NCBI RefSeq assembly: GCF_900546705.1
Contig: NZ_URDP01000005.1
Span: 11,491-75,490, forward strand
Length of the DNA stretch: 64,000 nucleotides
Source of the DNA: an uncultured Oscillibacter sp.
GTDB taxonomy: Bacteria > Bacillota > Clostridia > Oscillospirales > Oscillospiraceae
Reading direction: 5' to 3'
In this document: piece after piece, positions 51,253-61,500 of the stretch
Numbering within the stretch: position 1 is the first letter of the stretch
Layout of the letters: each line of letters opens with the position of its first letter
Notes under the pieces: model-generated
Seen by the model: the letters and a program-made list of their open reading frames with translations, nothing else
Database searches by the model: none
What the model was told of the DNA's origin: nothing
Position numbers and translations under genes: made by a program

Positions 51253-52184
51253 CAGTCAAACACATCCTCACGGGCCAGTGTCTCGGGCAGGCGGGCGCGG
51301 ATCACGTCGGTGACCAGCTGCTTTTCAAAGTCGTCGAAGGACTTGTTGACGATGCCCAGCTCCAGCGCCCGGTTGCCCTCCAGGCCCGTGTCCATGAGCC
51401 GTACGGAGGCCACCAGGCCCCGCAGGTCCAGCGGCTTTGTGGAAAGCTCCCCGCCGTCGCACTTTTTCTGGATGTCCTGGAAGAGGCCCGCGAACTGCTC
51501 GGCGTAGGCCTTCTTCAGGTGGGGGAACTCCCGGCACAGCAGCTTGATGAGGCCCTCCTGGGAGATGGCGGGCATATCCAGCACCACGAAGCGGGAGGCC
51601 AGGGCCTCGTTGAGCTCCCGGGTGCCGGCGTAGCCGTAGTTCATGGTGGCGATGAAGCGGGTGGCGTCGTGGAGGCGGATGCGGCTGTAGCCGGGCATGT
51701 CGATGCACCGGCGGAAGTCCAACGTGGCGTGGAGCACGGCCAACGACTCGTTTTTGGCCATGTTGATCTCGTCCAGCACCCCGAAGCCGCCGCACTCGGC
51801 GCACTGGTAGATGGGGCCCTTGCGCAGCGACACGGCGCCGTCGGCGAAGGTGTCGGTGCCAAGGAGGGTGGCGGAGTCGGTGTTGATGTAGAAGGACACG
51901 TCCCAGCTGGGGCGGCCGAAGGCGGCGGCCAGGTTCTCGGCCAGCACGTTCTTGCCGGTGGCCTTGGGGCCTACCAGCAGCAAATTCTCGCCGCACAGCA
52001 GGGCGGTGGCGGCCTCCTCCCAGATGTCTTTTCCGTAGTAGAAGTACCGGGGCACGGGCACCCGGTCGGCCAGGGGGCCCTGGGCGGGCCACTGGGCACG
52101 GAAGTGCTCGATCTCCCGGACGATCCGCTCACTGACGCCCTCCTGGCGCAAAAATTCCAACAAATCCAAGGTTTCTTCCTCCAA
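51252..52184 (-). CDS. MoxR-family AAA+ ATPase
   Basis: A 310-aa AAA+ protein. Walker A is GPKATGKN (72-79), in which the usual GxxGxGK(S/T) ends in Asn; Walker B is GVLDEIN, followed by a sensor 1 Asn in FIATMNYGY. It resembles NorQ/CbbQ-type MoxR ATPases that remodel metalloenzymes together with a VWA partner, which is the overlapping downstream gene. Asn instead of Ser/Thr in Walker A is common in this branch and need not abolish ATP binding. Confidence 0.85.
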   Translation of the reverse strand: MEEETLDLLEFLRQEGVSERIVREIEHFRAQWPAQGPLADRVPVPRYFYYGKDIWEEAATALLCGENLLLVGPKATGKNVLAENLAAAFGRPSWDVSFYINTDSATLLGTDTFADGAVSLRKGPIYQCAECGGFGVLDEINMAKNESLAVLHATLDFRRCIDMPGYSRIRLHDATRFIATMNYGYAGTRELNEALASRFVVLDMPAISQEGLIKLLCREFPHLKKAYAEQFAGLFQDIQKKCDGGELSTKPLDLRGLVASVRLMDTGLEGNRALELGIVNKSFDDFEKQLVTDVIRARLPETLAREDVFD

Positions 52185-52227
52185 TTGGCCGGCAGAGTAC
52201 CGGCCCGCAAAGTTCAGGGTAAGGTGC

Positions 52228-53427
52228 TCACGCCTCCATCACGCGGCCGTCGGCGGTTAAAAACAGCTGGGCGGGCGGGGTCAGGAAGGCGAACTGCATG
52301 GGGGTCATGACGGCGGCGTAGCAGCCGGCGTTGTCCAGGGCCAGACCGTCGCCGATCTCCAGGCGCCGAAGCGTCACGTCCCGGGCGATGATGTCCGCGG
52401 AGGTGCACAGGTTGCCCGCCAGGGTGACGGTCTCCGTGTCCGTATGATCCGTCAGGGGGATCAGGTCGGAGGCGTGGACGTGGGTGAAGATGGGCTCGCA
52501 GGGGAAGGGGTGGTCGGTCATGGTCCGGACCATCTCGCCCACGGCGGGACGGGCGAAGCCGTTGAGAGTGCCGCAGAGCAGCACGAAGGTCTTGCCGTGG
52601 GACACCTTCTTGTCCAGCACCCGGGTGACGTAGGTGCCGCTCTTGCCCACCACGTAGCGGCCGCTCTCAATGAGGATCTCCAGCCCCGGCCAGGCCTCGG
52701 CGCACCGGGTGCGCATGGCCTGGAACCGGCGGCCCAGGGACTCCACGTCCAGCGGCTCCTCGCCGGGGGCGAAGGGGATGCCAAGGCCGGAGCCGAAGTT
52801 GGCAAAGCGCAGCGTGACGCCCAGGCGCGCCTGCACCCGGTCGATGAGGGCGAACATATTTTCGTAGTAGTGGGCCAGCACGTCGGCGGAGAGCTCCTGG
52901 CTCTTGGCGTGGACGTGGATGCCCACGATGTCCAGGCCGGAAAGGTCAGCGTTCCACAGGTCCTCCTCGTCGATGCCGAACTTGCCGGCCACGCCCTCGT
53001 CGGCGGCGAAGGTGAACTCCGGGTTGATGCGCACGCCGATGGCGGGCGTCTCGCCCTTTTCCGCGCCGATGCGGCGGATCATGTCCAGCTCGTGGAGGCT
53101 GTCGGCGATGAGGACGCACCGGCCCCAGGCCGAGCGCAGGTCCGCTTCCGTCCGGGCGGGGGCGGAGAAGTAGATGCGTCCGGCGTCCAGGCCCCGCTTC
53201 CAGGCGGCGTCCACCTCCCCCAGGCTGGCGGCGTCGGCCCCCAGGCCCTGGGCGAACACGGTGTCCAGCACCCGTCCGGCGGGGTTGCACTTCATGGAGT
53301 AGAGGAACCGGGCGCCGGGGAAGTTGTCCTGGAGGCGGCGGATGGAGTCGAGAATGCAGGATTCCTCATAGAGGTAGAAGCTGTTGTGATACTGCAATTG
53401 CTGCATCAGAAGTTGCTGCGTAGCCAT
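52228..53427 (-). CDS. PLP-dependent amino acid decarboxylase (Orn/DAP/Arg family 2)
   Basis: A 399-aa fold-type III decarboxylase. The PLP lysine is Lys46 in YSMKCNP; a GSGLGIPF phosphate loop, HVHAKSQ and a late CTSAD segment complete the alanine-racemase-like barrel and C-terminal domain. Active-site patterns fit the diaminopimelate/ornithine branch, but the substrate cannot be assigned. It lies 43 bp upstream of the MoxR gene on the same strand and may be co-transcribed. The neighbourhood has no lysine or polyamine genes. GGAGG-like AAGGAGGATCT precedes the ATG. Confidence 0.83.
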   Translation of the reverse strand: MATQQLLMQQLQYHNSFYLYEESCILDSIRRLQDNFPGARFLYSMKCNPAGRVLDTVFAQGLGADAASLGEVDAAWKRGLDAGRIYFSAPARTEADLRSAWGRCVLIADSLHELDMIRRIGAEKGETPAIGVRINPEFTFAADEGVAGKFGIDEEDLWNADLSGLDIVGIHVHAKSQELSADVLAHYYENMFALIDRVQARLGVTLRFANFGSGLGIPFAPGEEPLDVESLGRRFQAMRTRCAEAWPGLEILIESGRYVVGKSGTYVTRVLDKKVSHGKTFVLLCGTLNGFARPAVGEMVRTMTDHPFPCEPIFTHVHASDLIPLTDHTDTETVTLAGNLCTSADIIARDVTLRRLEIGDGLALDNAGCYAAVMTPMQFAFLTPPAQLFLTADGRVMEA

Positions 53428-53491
53428 GGGAGATCCTCCTTATTCAATGTGATGCATCTATCATATCATATTTCCCGGGAAAGACAAGCGC

Positions 53492-54805
53492 TCACAGGGC
53501 GCGGCGGATGCTCTCCTGGAGCTTGCCGCTGAGGAGGCGGTACTGGCCGCACTCCTCCGTGGTGAAGCCCGCCTCGGCGGCCCGGCGGCAGTCGGCCAGG
53601 GCCTGGGCCAGGTCGGACAGGACCGGGCGGCACTGGGGCGGGAACGTGACGCGCACCCGCTTGGTCTCGTCTTTGCTCCGCACGTCCTCCAGCCGGACAA
53701 GGTCCTTGGCGGCCAGCCGCTGAGAGAGCACCGTGAAGGCGCTGCGGGAGACGCCGGCAAAGTCCGCCAGGGTCCGGCGGTCGGCGGGGAAGTCCACCTG
53801 CCTTAGATAGAGAAGCAGCCGCACCTCCGCCAGGGACAAATCGTGCTTGAGGGCCACCGTCTCCAAAAAGCGGTCCAGGAGCTTGCGGCGGCGGAAGGCG
53901 TCGTGGAGGAGGCTCCGGCCCTCCAGCAGCTCCGGGCACACCTGGAGCCGCTCGTTGCCAAGCTTCGTGGCGCCGGGGAGAATGGTGGGGGGCACGCCCC
54001 CGTCCCCCGCCGCGTCCACCAGAAAGCGGTAGACCTTTAGGCGGCTTTTCTCGTACTCCTCCTCGTCCAGCACGGTTTTGAAGAACTGGTGGTAGTACTC
54101 AAAGACCGTCAGCTTCATGCGCACGGTCTTGGTGATGCTCAGGCTCTGGGAGGCCAGGGAGCCCTTGGTCTTGACGTAGTAGTAGATGGGCACCTGGAGG
54201 GCGTAGAACCGCTGGGCGTGGCGGATGTACTCCAGGTTGAACATGAAGTCCTCGCACCAGCTGATCTCCGGGTCCATCCGCAGGTGGTGGGCGGCGACGA
54301 TGTCCCGCCGGTAGAGCTTGTTCCACAGCACCCCGTAGTAGAAGTCGGCGGGGTTTTCCATCATGTGGGCGGCGTACTCCTCCCGGGAGAGCACGGCGTC
54401 CTCGTCGATGTCCCCCTTGTGGGACACCCGCTCCCCGCACACCCGGTAGAAGTCGGCGATGACCAGGTCGCACTGGTGCTCCCGGGCGGAGCGGACCAGG
54501 GAGACGGTGGCGTCGGGGGTGATCCAGTCGTCGCTGTCGAGAAATTGCAGGTACTCGCCCCCGGCGTGGTCCAGCGCCAGGTTCCGGGCGGCGGACACGC
54601 CGGCGTTTTCCTGGTGGAACACCTGCACCCGGCCGTCCCGGGCGGCGTAGGCGTCGCACAGGGCGCCGGAGCCGTCGGTGCTGCCGTCGTCCACCAAAAA
54701 GAGCTCGAAGTCCTCAAAGGACTGGTTCAAAATACTGTCCACGCACCGCTCCAGCGTCTTTTCCGCGTTGTAGACCGGCACGATGATGCTGACCGTTGGC
54801 TGCAT
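53492..54805 (-). CDS. Glycosyltransferase family 2 fused to a MarR-like domain
   Basis: A 437-aa fusion. Residues 1-220 are a GT2 (GT-A) domain with VSIIVPVYNAEKTL, DDGSTDGS, NAGVSAARN and FLDSDDW motifs. A helical linker (about 220-310) leads to a C-terminal winged helix (about 325-430) whose DRRTLADFAGVSRSAFTVLSQRLAAKDLVR segment and RVRVTF wing match MarR-type regulators. I see no stop or frameshift, so the fusion appears real. GT2 enzymes transfer sugars to polysaccharides; a MarR-like tail could let the enzyme bind DNA or a ligand. Start at 54805 is backed by AAGGAGGG; the longer frame lacks one. Confidence 0.8.
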   Translation of the reverse strand: MQPTVSIIVPVYNAEKTLERCVDSILNQSFEDFELFLVDDGSTDGSGALCDAYAARDGRVQVFHQENAGVSAARNLALDHAGGEYLQFLDSDDWITPDATVSLVRSAREHQCDLVIADFYRVCGERVSHKGDIDEDAVLSREEYAAHMMENPADFYYGVLWNKLYRRDIVAAHHLRMDPEISWCEDFMFNLEYIRHAQRFYALQVPIYYYVKTKGSLASQSLSITKTVRMKLTVFEYYHQFFKTVLDEEEYEKSRLKVYRFLVDAAGDGGVPPTILPGATKLGNERLQVCPELLEGRSLLHDAFRRRKLLDRFLETVALKHDLSLAEVRLLLYLRQVDFPADRRTLADFAGVSRSAFTVLSQRLAAKDLVRLEDVRSKDETKRVRVTFPPQCRPVLSDLAQALADCRRAAEAGFTTEECGQYRLLSGKLQESIRRAL

Positions 54806-54883
54806 AGGGTCCCTCCTTGGCGATTTTGGGTGGGCCGGGCCGTTTGCCCGGCGTTCAAACAAAGCAATTCTATCATAACATGG

Positions 54884-54912
54884 TTGAAATTTCACCTCTT
54901 ATCCCCCATAAT
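54884..54912 (+). promoter_or_regulatory. Promoter of the carbonic anhydrase gene
   Basis: TTGAAA (54884-54889), 17-nt spacer, CATAAT (54907-54912). Confidence 0.7.
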
Positions 54913-54947
54913 GGAAAACAAGACCAAAAAAGAAAGGAAATTCCTCC

Positions 54948-55490
54948 ATGATCGACGAGATGCTTGCCTATAACCGGGAATTTGTCAAAAGCGGCGCCTA
55001 CAAGCGCTTTGCCACCAGCAAGTACCCGGACAAGAAAATTGCCATCCTCACCTGTATGGACACCCGCCTGGTGGAGCTGCTGCCGGCGGCCCTGGGCATC
55101 AAAAACGGGGATGTGAAGCTCATCAAAAACGCCGGCGGCATGATTACCGGCCCCTTCGACAGCGCCGTGCGGAGCCTCCTGGTGGGCATCGTGGAGCTGG
55201 GGGTGGAGGAAGTGATGGTCATCGGCCACACGGACTGCGGCGTGGCCCACATCAACGCGGACATGATGATCCGCCACCTCATCGAGCGGGGCGTGTCCCG
55301 GGACCACATCGACATGATGCGCTACTGCGGCATCGACTTTGAGGCCTGGCTCCGGGGCTTCGACACGGTGGAGTGCTCCGTGGCGGAGACGGTGGATCTG
55401 CTGCGCCACCATCCCCTCATGCCCGCCGACGTGACCATCCGGGGCTACGTCATCAACACGGAGACCGGCGAGCTGACGCCGCTGGAGTGA
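54948..55490 (+). CDS. Beta-carbonic anhydrase
   Basis: A 180-aa zinc enzyme that interconverts CO2 and bicarbonate. Zn ligands are Cys36 (CMDTR, with Asp38 and Arg40 the conserved dyad), His94 and Cys97 (HTDC). It is a short, soluble form common in anaerobes, which need bicarbonate for carboxylation, including in purine synthesis whose genes lie downstream on the other strand. GAAAGGAAA is the ribosome site. Confidence 0.92.
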   Translation: MIDEMLAYNREFVKSGAYKRFATSKYPDKKIAILTCMDTRLVELLPAALGIKNGDVKLIKNAGGMITGPFDSAVRSLLVGIVELGVEEVMVIGHTDCGVAHINADMMIRHLIERGVSRDHIDMMRYCGIDFEAWLRGFDTVECSVAETVDLLRHHPLMPADVTIRGYVINTETGELTPLE

Positions 55491-55504
55491 GTGGAAAAAC
55501 AACA

Positions 55505-55533
55505 AGCCGCCGCCCATCAGGGCGGCGGCTTTG
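55505..55533. terminator. Convergent terminator between carbonic anhydrase and ribokinase
   Basis: AGCCGCCGCCC (55505-55515), ATCA loop, GGGCGGCGGCT (55520-55530), then TTG. Confidence 0.85.
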
Positions 55534-55534
55534 C

Positions 55535-56536
55535 TTATCGGAGCACGTCCAGACTGGAGAGGGGGAAGGCGTCGCAGTTCCGCTCTTTCAGCAGGGCGCA
55601 CACCTCGTCCAGGGTGGGCAGGGAGGGCATGGCGCCCATGCGGGAGACGGTGATGGCGGCGGTGTGGCTGGCGAAGGTCAGCGCCGCCTCCTGAGAAAGG
55701 CCCGCGGTGAGTCCCACGGCCAGGGCGCCCACGAAGGAGTCCCCGGCGGCGGTGGGGTCGGCCACGTGGGGCATGCGGACGCAGGGCACGTAGGCAACGT
55801 CCCCGCCCCGCACCACGGCGGAGCCCTGGCTGCCCAGGGTGACGATCACGTGTTCCACGCCCCGGCGGTACAGCGACCGGGCGATGGCCTCCAAATCCTC
55901 CGGGTACAGCGCGCCGTGCTCGTCCCGGCGCAGGGGCAGTCCCGTCTCCGCGGAGGCCTCCTGCTCGTTGGGGGTCAGGTAGCTGACCAGGCTGATGAGC
56001 TCGTCGTCCAGGTCGGTGGCGGGAGCCGGGTTGAGCATGACGGGCACGCCCGCCTCCCGGGCCCAGCGGGCCACGGCCCGGTTGACCTCGATGGGCACCT
56101 CCAGCTGCAGCAGCACCATGTCGTAGGTGCCGATCTCCGGGCGAATCCAGGCCACGTCCTCCACGGTGAGGGTGCGGTTGGCGCCGGGGATGACGATGAT
56201 GCGGTTCTGGGCGGTGTGCTCGGTGACCTCCAGCGTCACGTGGCCCACGCCGGACCAGACGCCCTGGCGCACCAGCACATGGCTCACGTCCACGCCGTCA
56301 TGGCGGGGCGTCTCCAGCAGGGACTGGCCGAACAGGTCGTCGCCCACGCAGCCCATCATGGTGACCTGAGCCCCCAGTCGGGCGCACTGGAGGGCCTGGT
56401 TGGCGCCCTTGCCGCCGGGCGCCATATGGAAGGATTTACCGTATACAGTCTGAGCGGAGGCGGGCACCCGCTCCGTGGTGGCGATCACGTCCATGACGAA
56501 GCTGCCCACCACCAAAATACGAGGTTTGTGATCCAT
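55535..56536 (-). CDS. rbsK: Ribokinase (PfkB family)
   Basis: A 333-aa sugar kinase that phosphorylates ribose at O-5. It shows the N-terminal GGKGANQA motif (about 41-48) and the C-terminal DPTAAGDSF motif, in which the usual TGAGD reads TAAGD; the catalytic Asp is kept. Ribose-5-phosphate feeds PRPP and the purine genes upstream on the same strand. CAGGAG precedes the ATG. Confidence 0.85.
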   Translation of the reverse strand: MDHKPRILVVGSFVMDVIATTERVPASAQTVYGKSFHMAPGGKGANQALQCARLGAQVTMMGCVGDDLFGQSLLETPRHDGVDVSHVLVRQGVWSGVGHVTLEVTEHTAQNRIIVIPGANRTLTVEDVAWIRPEIGTYDMVLLQLEVPIEVNRAVARWAREAGVPVMLNPAPATDLDDELISLVSYLTPNEQEASAETGLPLRRDEHGALYPEDLEAIARSLYRRGVEHVIVTLGSQGSAVVRGGDVAYVPCVRMPHVADPTAAGDSFVGALAVGLTAGLSQEAALTFASHTAAITVSRMGAMPSLPTLDEVCALLKERNCDAFPLSSLDVLR

Positions 56537-56575
56537 GATTTTGAACGCTCCTGTTTGTCTACTAAGGTGTACCCC

Positions 56576-56603
56576 ATTATAAGACTTTGTGAAAAAAATA
56601 CAA
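56576..56603 (-). promoter_or_regulatory. Promoter of ribokinase
   Basis: Minus strand: TATAAT (56576-56581) with a TTGTAT (56598-56603) 16 nt upstream. Confidence 0.5.
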
Positions 56604-56730
56604 CCCTTTTCAGAAAAGTTAAAAGAAAAACGATTAAATTACAGAGAAAACGACGAAAGCGGCGGCCGTGCGGGCCGCCGCTTTTTCATTGCCGCCGCCG
56701 CAGGCGGCGGGCGGTGTGTCCGGGAACTTA

Positions 56731-56786
56731 GTTCCGGTTGCCGGAGTTGGTGGTGTCCTTCAGCAGCACGTCGTGGGCGCCGCCGC
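56731..56786 (-). pseudogene. Duplicated 3' fragment of guaB
   Basis: Over about 55 bp it is nearly identical to the last codons of guaB (56932-56987), differing at CAGCAG for CAAGAG. Both copies encode VLLKDTTNSGNRN-stop on the minus strand. It is a remnant of a tandem duplication, now 200 bp downstream of the intact gene. Confidence 0.75.
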
Positions 56787-56929
56787 ACCCCACGGAACGA
56801 GTTCCGCGGGGACCCCGCATGAGAGCCAACCGGGCAGGCGGAGCCCGCCCGGTTCAAGATGGCCGCAGGCGGCCATGCTTGGACGCGCCGTGCGCGGAGG
56901 TGGAAGGCGGCGGAAAGTGCGTCAGAACT

Positions 56930-58441
56930 TTAGTTCCGGTTGCCGGAGTTGGTGGTGTCCTTCAAGAGCACGTCGTGGGCGCCGCCTTCCACAATGGACA
57001 CGGCGGACACCAGCGTCAGCTTGGCCTTTTCCCGCAGCTCGGGGATGGTCAGCGCGCCGCAGTTGCACATGGTGGAGCGCACCTTGGCCAAGGTGGTGGC
57101 CATGCCGTCGCTCAGGGCGCCGGCGTAGGGCACGTAGGAATCCACGCCCTCTTCGAAGGAGAGCTTGGCGGCGCCGCCCAGATCGTAGCGCTGCCAGTTG
57201 CGGGCACGGGCGCTGCCCTCGCCCCAGTACTCCTTCATGTAGCTGCCGCCGATGAGGACCTTGCTGGTGGGGGACTCGTCGAACCGGGAGAAGTACCGGC
57301 CCAGCATGCAGAAGTCGGCGCCCATGGCCAGCGCCAGGGTGATGTGGTAGTCCTGGACGATGCCGCCGTCGGCGCAGATGGGCACGTAGATGCCCGTCTC
57401 CTCAAAGTACTTGTCCCGCTCGGCAGCCACGTCGATGACGGCGGTGGCCTGGCCCCGGCCGATGCCCTTGGTCTCACGGGTGATGCAGATGGAGCCGCCG
57501 CCGATGCCGATCTTGACGAAGTCGGCGCCTGCGTCCGCCAGGAAGCGGAAGCCCTCGCCGTCCACCACGTTGCCGGCGCCCACCTTCACGGTGTCGCCGT
57601 AGTGCTCGCGGATCCACTTGAGGGTGCGCAGCTGCCACTCGGAGTAGCCCTCGGAGGAGTCGATGACCAGCACGTCCACGCCGGCCTCCACCAGGGCGGG
57701 CACCCGCTCGGCGTAGTCCCGGGTGTTGATGCCGGCGCCCACCACGTAGCGCTTCTGGGAGTCCAGCAGCTCCAGGGGGTTGCCCTTGTGGGAGTCGTAG
57801 TCCTTGCGGAACACGAAGCTCACCAGATGGCCGTCCTCGGAGAGGATGGGCAGGGCGTTGAGCTTGTGGTCCCAGATGATGTCGTTGGCCACCTTCAAAC
57901 TGGTGCCCTCGGGGGCGGAGATGACCTTCTCCACCGGGGTCATGAACTCGCTGACGGGGGTGGCGGGGTCCATGCGGCTGACCCGGTAGTCCCGGCTGGT
58001 GACAAGGCCCAGCAGCTTGCCGGTGCCGGTGCCGTCGTCGGTGACGGCCATGGTGGAGTGGCCGGTGCGCTCCTTGAGGGCCAGCACGTCGGCCAGGGTG
58101 TCGCCCAGGCGCAGGTTGGAGTCGCTGGTGACGAAGCCCGCCTTGTAGTTTTTCACCTTGCGGACCATCTCCGCCTGCTGATCGATGGGCTGGGAGACGT
58201 AGATGAAGGCGATGCCGCCTTCTTTGGCCAGGGCGATGCCCATCTGTTCGCCGGAGACGGACTGCATCACGGCGGAGACCATGGGCACGTTCATGGTCAG
58301 GGGGCACTCCTCACCCTTTTTGAACTTGACCACCGGCGTCTTGAGGGAGACGTTGGTGGGGATGCACTCGGAGGAAGAGTAGCCGGGCACCAGGAGGTAT
58401 TCGCTGAAGGTATGGGACGGTTCACTGAAATAATATGCCAT
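56930..58441 (-). CDS. guaB: IMP dehydrogenase
   Basis: A 503-aa NAD-dependent enzyme, the first committed step of GMP synthesis (IMP to XMP). It has the TIM barrel with the catalytic Cys319 in GGSICITRE, a flap segment, and two CBS domains inserted at about 95-215 (Bateman module). The length is typical of IMPDH. It is 59 bp downstream of purL on the same strand, so purine genes are clustered. The ATG at 58441 has a GGTGG site. Confidence 0.95.
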   Translation of the reverse strand: MAYYFSEPSHTFSEYLLVPGYSSSECIPTNVSLKTPVVKFKKGEECPLTMNVPMVSAVMQSVSGEQMGIALAKEGGIAFIYVSQPIDQQAEMVRKVKNYKAGFVTSDSNLRLGDTLADVLALKERTGHSTMAVTDDGTGTGKLLGLVTSRDYRVSRMDPATPVSEFMTPVEKVISAPEGTSLKVANDIIWDHKLNALPILSEDGHLVSFVFRKDYDSHKGNPLELLDSQKRYVVGAGINTRDYAERVPALVEAGVDVLVIDSSEGYSEWQLRTLKWIREHYGDTVKVGAGNVVDGEGFRFLADAGADFVKIGIGGGSICITRETKGIGRGQATAVIDVAAERDKYFEETGIYVPICADGGIVQDYHITLALAMGADFCMLGRYFSRFDESPTSKVLIGGSYMKEYWGEGSARARNWQRYDLGGAAKLSFEEGVDSYVPYAGALSDGMATTLAKVRSTMCNCGALTIPELREKAKLTLVSAVSIVEGGAHDVLLKDTTNSGNRN

Positions 58442-58500
58442 GAGGCCACCTCGTTTCGAAATATTGGTACTATGTTACCACATTTTTGTGGAAAAGCAAC

Positions 58501-61500
58501 TTAAATGTTGAAATAGTCCCGGGCGGCGTCGAACAGATGCAGCTCGTAGTCGCCTGGTACGTTCTGGTAAAGGCCGGGGCCCACCCGCTCGGCGTGGCCC
58601 ATCTTGCCCAGGACGCGGCCGTCGGGGGAGGTGATGCCCTCCACGGCCCACACGGAGCCGTTGGGGTTGAAGGCAACGTCCATGGTGGGCGCACCGGCAA
58701 GGTCCACGTACTGGGTGGCGATCTGTCCGTTCTCCGCCAGCTGGGCAAGGAGCTCCGGCGGGCACAGGAACCGGCCCTCGCCGTGGGAGATGGGCACGCT
58801 GACGATCTGGCCCACCTGCATCCGGCTCAGCCAGGGGGAGCGGTTGGAGGCGATGCGGGTGCGGACGATTTTGGACTGGTGGCGGCCGATCACGTTGTAG
58901 CTGAGGGTGGGGCAGGTATCGTCCATGTCCCGGATCTCGCCGAAGGGCACGAGGCCCAGCTTGATGAGGGCCTGGAAGCCGTTGCAGATGCCAAGCATCA
59001 GCCCGTCCCGGTTTTTGAGCAGGTCGTTTGTGGCGTCGGACACCGCCGGGTTGCGGAAGAAGGCGGTGATGAACTTGCCGGAGCCGTCGGGCTCGTCGCC
59101 GCCGGAAAAGCCGCCAGGCAGGAAGATGATCTGGCTTTCCCGGGCCTGGGCGGCGAAGCGGGCGGCGGAGTCGGCCACGTCCGCGGGGGACTGGTTGCCC
59201 AGCACCAGGATCCGGGGCTCCAGACCGGCCCGCTCCACGGCCCGGGCGCTGTCGTATTCGCAGTTGGTGCCGGGGAACACGGGGATGAGCACCCGGGGCC
59301 GCCGCACCCCCGCCTTGGGGGCGGGGCGGGAGAAGGCCGGGGCCTCCAGCACGGGCACCGTCTCGGGGTCGGTCGGCGTTTTCATGGGGAAGATGGACTC
59401 CAACGTGGCGTCGTAGGGTCCGGAGAGCTCGGAGAGGGTCACGGACTCGCACTCGCAGCAGATGGAGCCGCTTCCGTTGGTGACGCCCACGCACACGCCG
59501 GTATCCAGGTCCTCCGTCACCTCCAGCAAAAGGGCTGCCGGACGGCGGGCGAAGAGGTCGGCGGGCAAAAACGCGTCGGTGAAGGAGAAGCCCAGGCCGT
59601 TGCCAAGGCAGGACTTCATGACGGACACGGCGATGCCGCCGTAGCCCACCACGGAGGCGGAGACCACCTTGCCGGAGGCGATGGCCGCCTCGGCCGCGTC
59701 CAGGGTTTCCACCAGGCTCTCAGGGACCAGGTTGCCGTCCTCGCCCACCTGGGGGGCCAGGAGATAGACCTTGTGGCCGGGGGCCTTGAATTCATCGGAG
59801 AGGATGCGGTCCGTGGTGCCCAGGGACACGGCGAAGGACACCAGGGTGGGGGGCACGTCCAGGTCGTTGAAGGAGCCGGACATGGAGTCCTTGCCGCCGA
59901 TGGCGGCGCACTGGAGGTCCAGCTGGGCAGAGAGAGCGCCCAGCAGGGCGGCCACGGGCTTGCCCCAGCGGCGGGGGGCGGCACCCAGCTTTTCAAAGTA
60001 CTCCTGGAACGTGAGCCAGCACTTGCGGCGGGAGCCGCCGGCGGCGATGACCTTGGCCACGGACTCGGCCACGGCCAGGTAGGCGCCCCGGTAGGGACTC
60101 TCCTCCATGACGTGGGGGTCGCCGCCCCAGGCCATGATGGAGCAGGTGGTGGTGTCGTGGCCCAGCACGGGGAGCTTTGCCGCCATGGACTGGGTGGGGG
60201 TGCGCTGGTACTTGCCGCCGAAGGGCATCACCACGCTCCCTGCACCGATGGTGGAGTCGAACCGCTCGCAAAGGCCCTGTCTCGAGCAGAGGTTCAGATC
60301 GCCGGCCAGGGTCATGAGGGTGTCGTGGAAGTTGGTGACGGGCACGGACTTGGCCGGACGGGGGGCGTCCACGGCGGCCGCGGCACGCTTGGACGCGCCG
60401 TTGGTGTTGAGGAAGGCCCGGGAGAGGTCCGCCACGGTGCGGCCGTTCCAGCGCATGACCATGCGGCCCGTGTCGGTGACCACGGCCACCACGGTGGCCT
60501 CCAGGTTCTCCTGGTGGGCCAGGGCCATGAAGCGGTCGGCGTCGCCGGGGTCCACCACCACGGCCATGCGCTCCTGGGACTCGGAGATGGCCAGCTCGGT
60601 TGCGTCCAGGCCCTCATATTTCTTGGTGACCTTGTTCAGATCGATGTCCAGGGAGTCGGCCAGCTCGCCCACGGCCACGGATACGCCGCCGGCGCCGAAG
60701 TCGTTGCACCGCTTGATGAGCTTTACGGCCTCGCCGCAGCGGAACAGCCGCTGGAGCTTGCGCTCCTCGGGGGCGTTGCCCTTCTGGACCTCCGCCGAGC
60801 AGGTGGAAACGGACTGGGTATCGTGGCGCTTGGAGGAGCCGGTGGCGCCGCCGATGCCGTCCCGGCCGGTGCGGCCGCCCAGCAAAATCACCACGTCTCC
60901 GGGGACGGGGGTCTCCCGGCGGACGTTGCCCGCGGGCACGGCGCCCACCACGGCGCCGATCTCCATGCGCTTGGCGGCGTAGCCCTTGTGGTAGATCTCG
61001 TCCACCAAGCCGGTGGCAAGGCCGATCTGGTTTCCGTAGGAGCTGTAGCCGTTGGCGGCGGCGGTGACGATCTTGCGCTGGGGGAGCTTGCCGGGCAGCG
61101 TCTTGGAAAGGGGTGTGCGGGGGTCCGCCGCGCCGGTGACGCGCATGGCCTGGTACACGTAGCCCCGGCCCGCCAGGGGGTCCCGGATGGCGCCGCCGAT
61201 GCAGGTGGCCGCGCCGCCGAAGGGCTCGATCTCCGTGGGGTGGTTGTGAGTCTCGTTTTTAAAGAGCAGCAGCCAGGGCTTTTTCTCCCCATCCTCGTCC
61301 ACGTCGATCTTCACCGTGCAGGCGTTGATCTCCTCGGACTCGTCCAGGTCCGTCAGGGCCCCGGTCTTTTTCAGGTACTTGGCGCCCCGGGTGGCCATGT
61401 CCATGAGGGTGACGGGCTTTTCCCCGGCGTTCGTTGCCTCCCGGACGGCCAGGTAGCGCTCGTAGGCGGCCTTTGCGGCGGGGTCGTCAAAGGAAAGGTC

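Larger units (their letters stand above)
56537..56929. other. Non-coding spacer with hairpins and a copy of the guaB 3' end
   Basis: Contains a hairpin terminator AGCGGCGGCC (56658-56667)/GGCCGCCGCT (56673-56682) with five T on its right, further GC-rich dyads near 56830-56880, and a near-perfect copy (56731-56786) of the final guaB codons. No open frame here looks coding. Confidence 0.65.
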
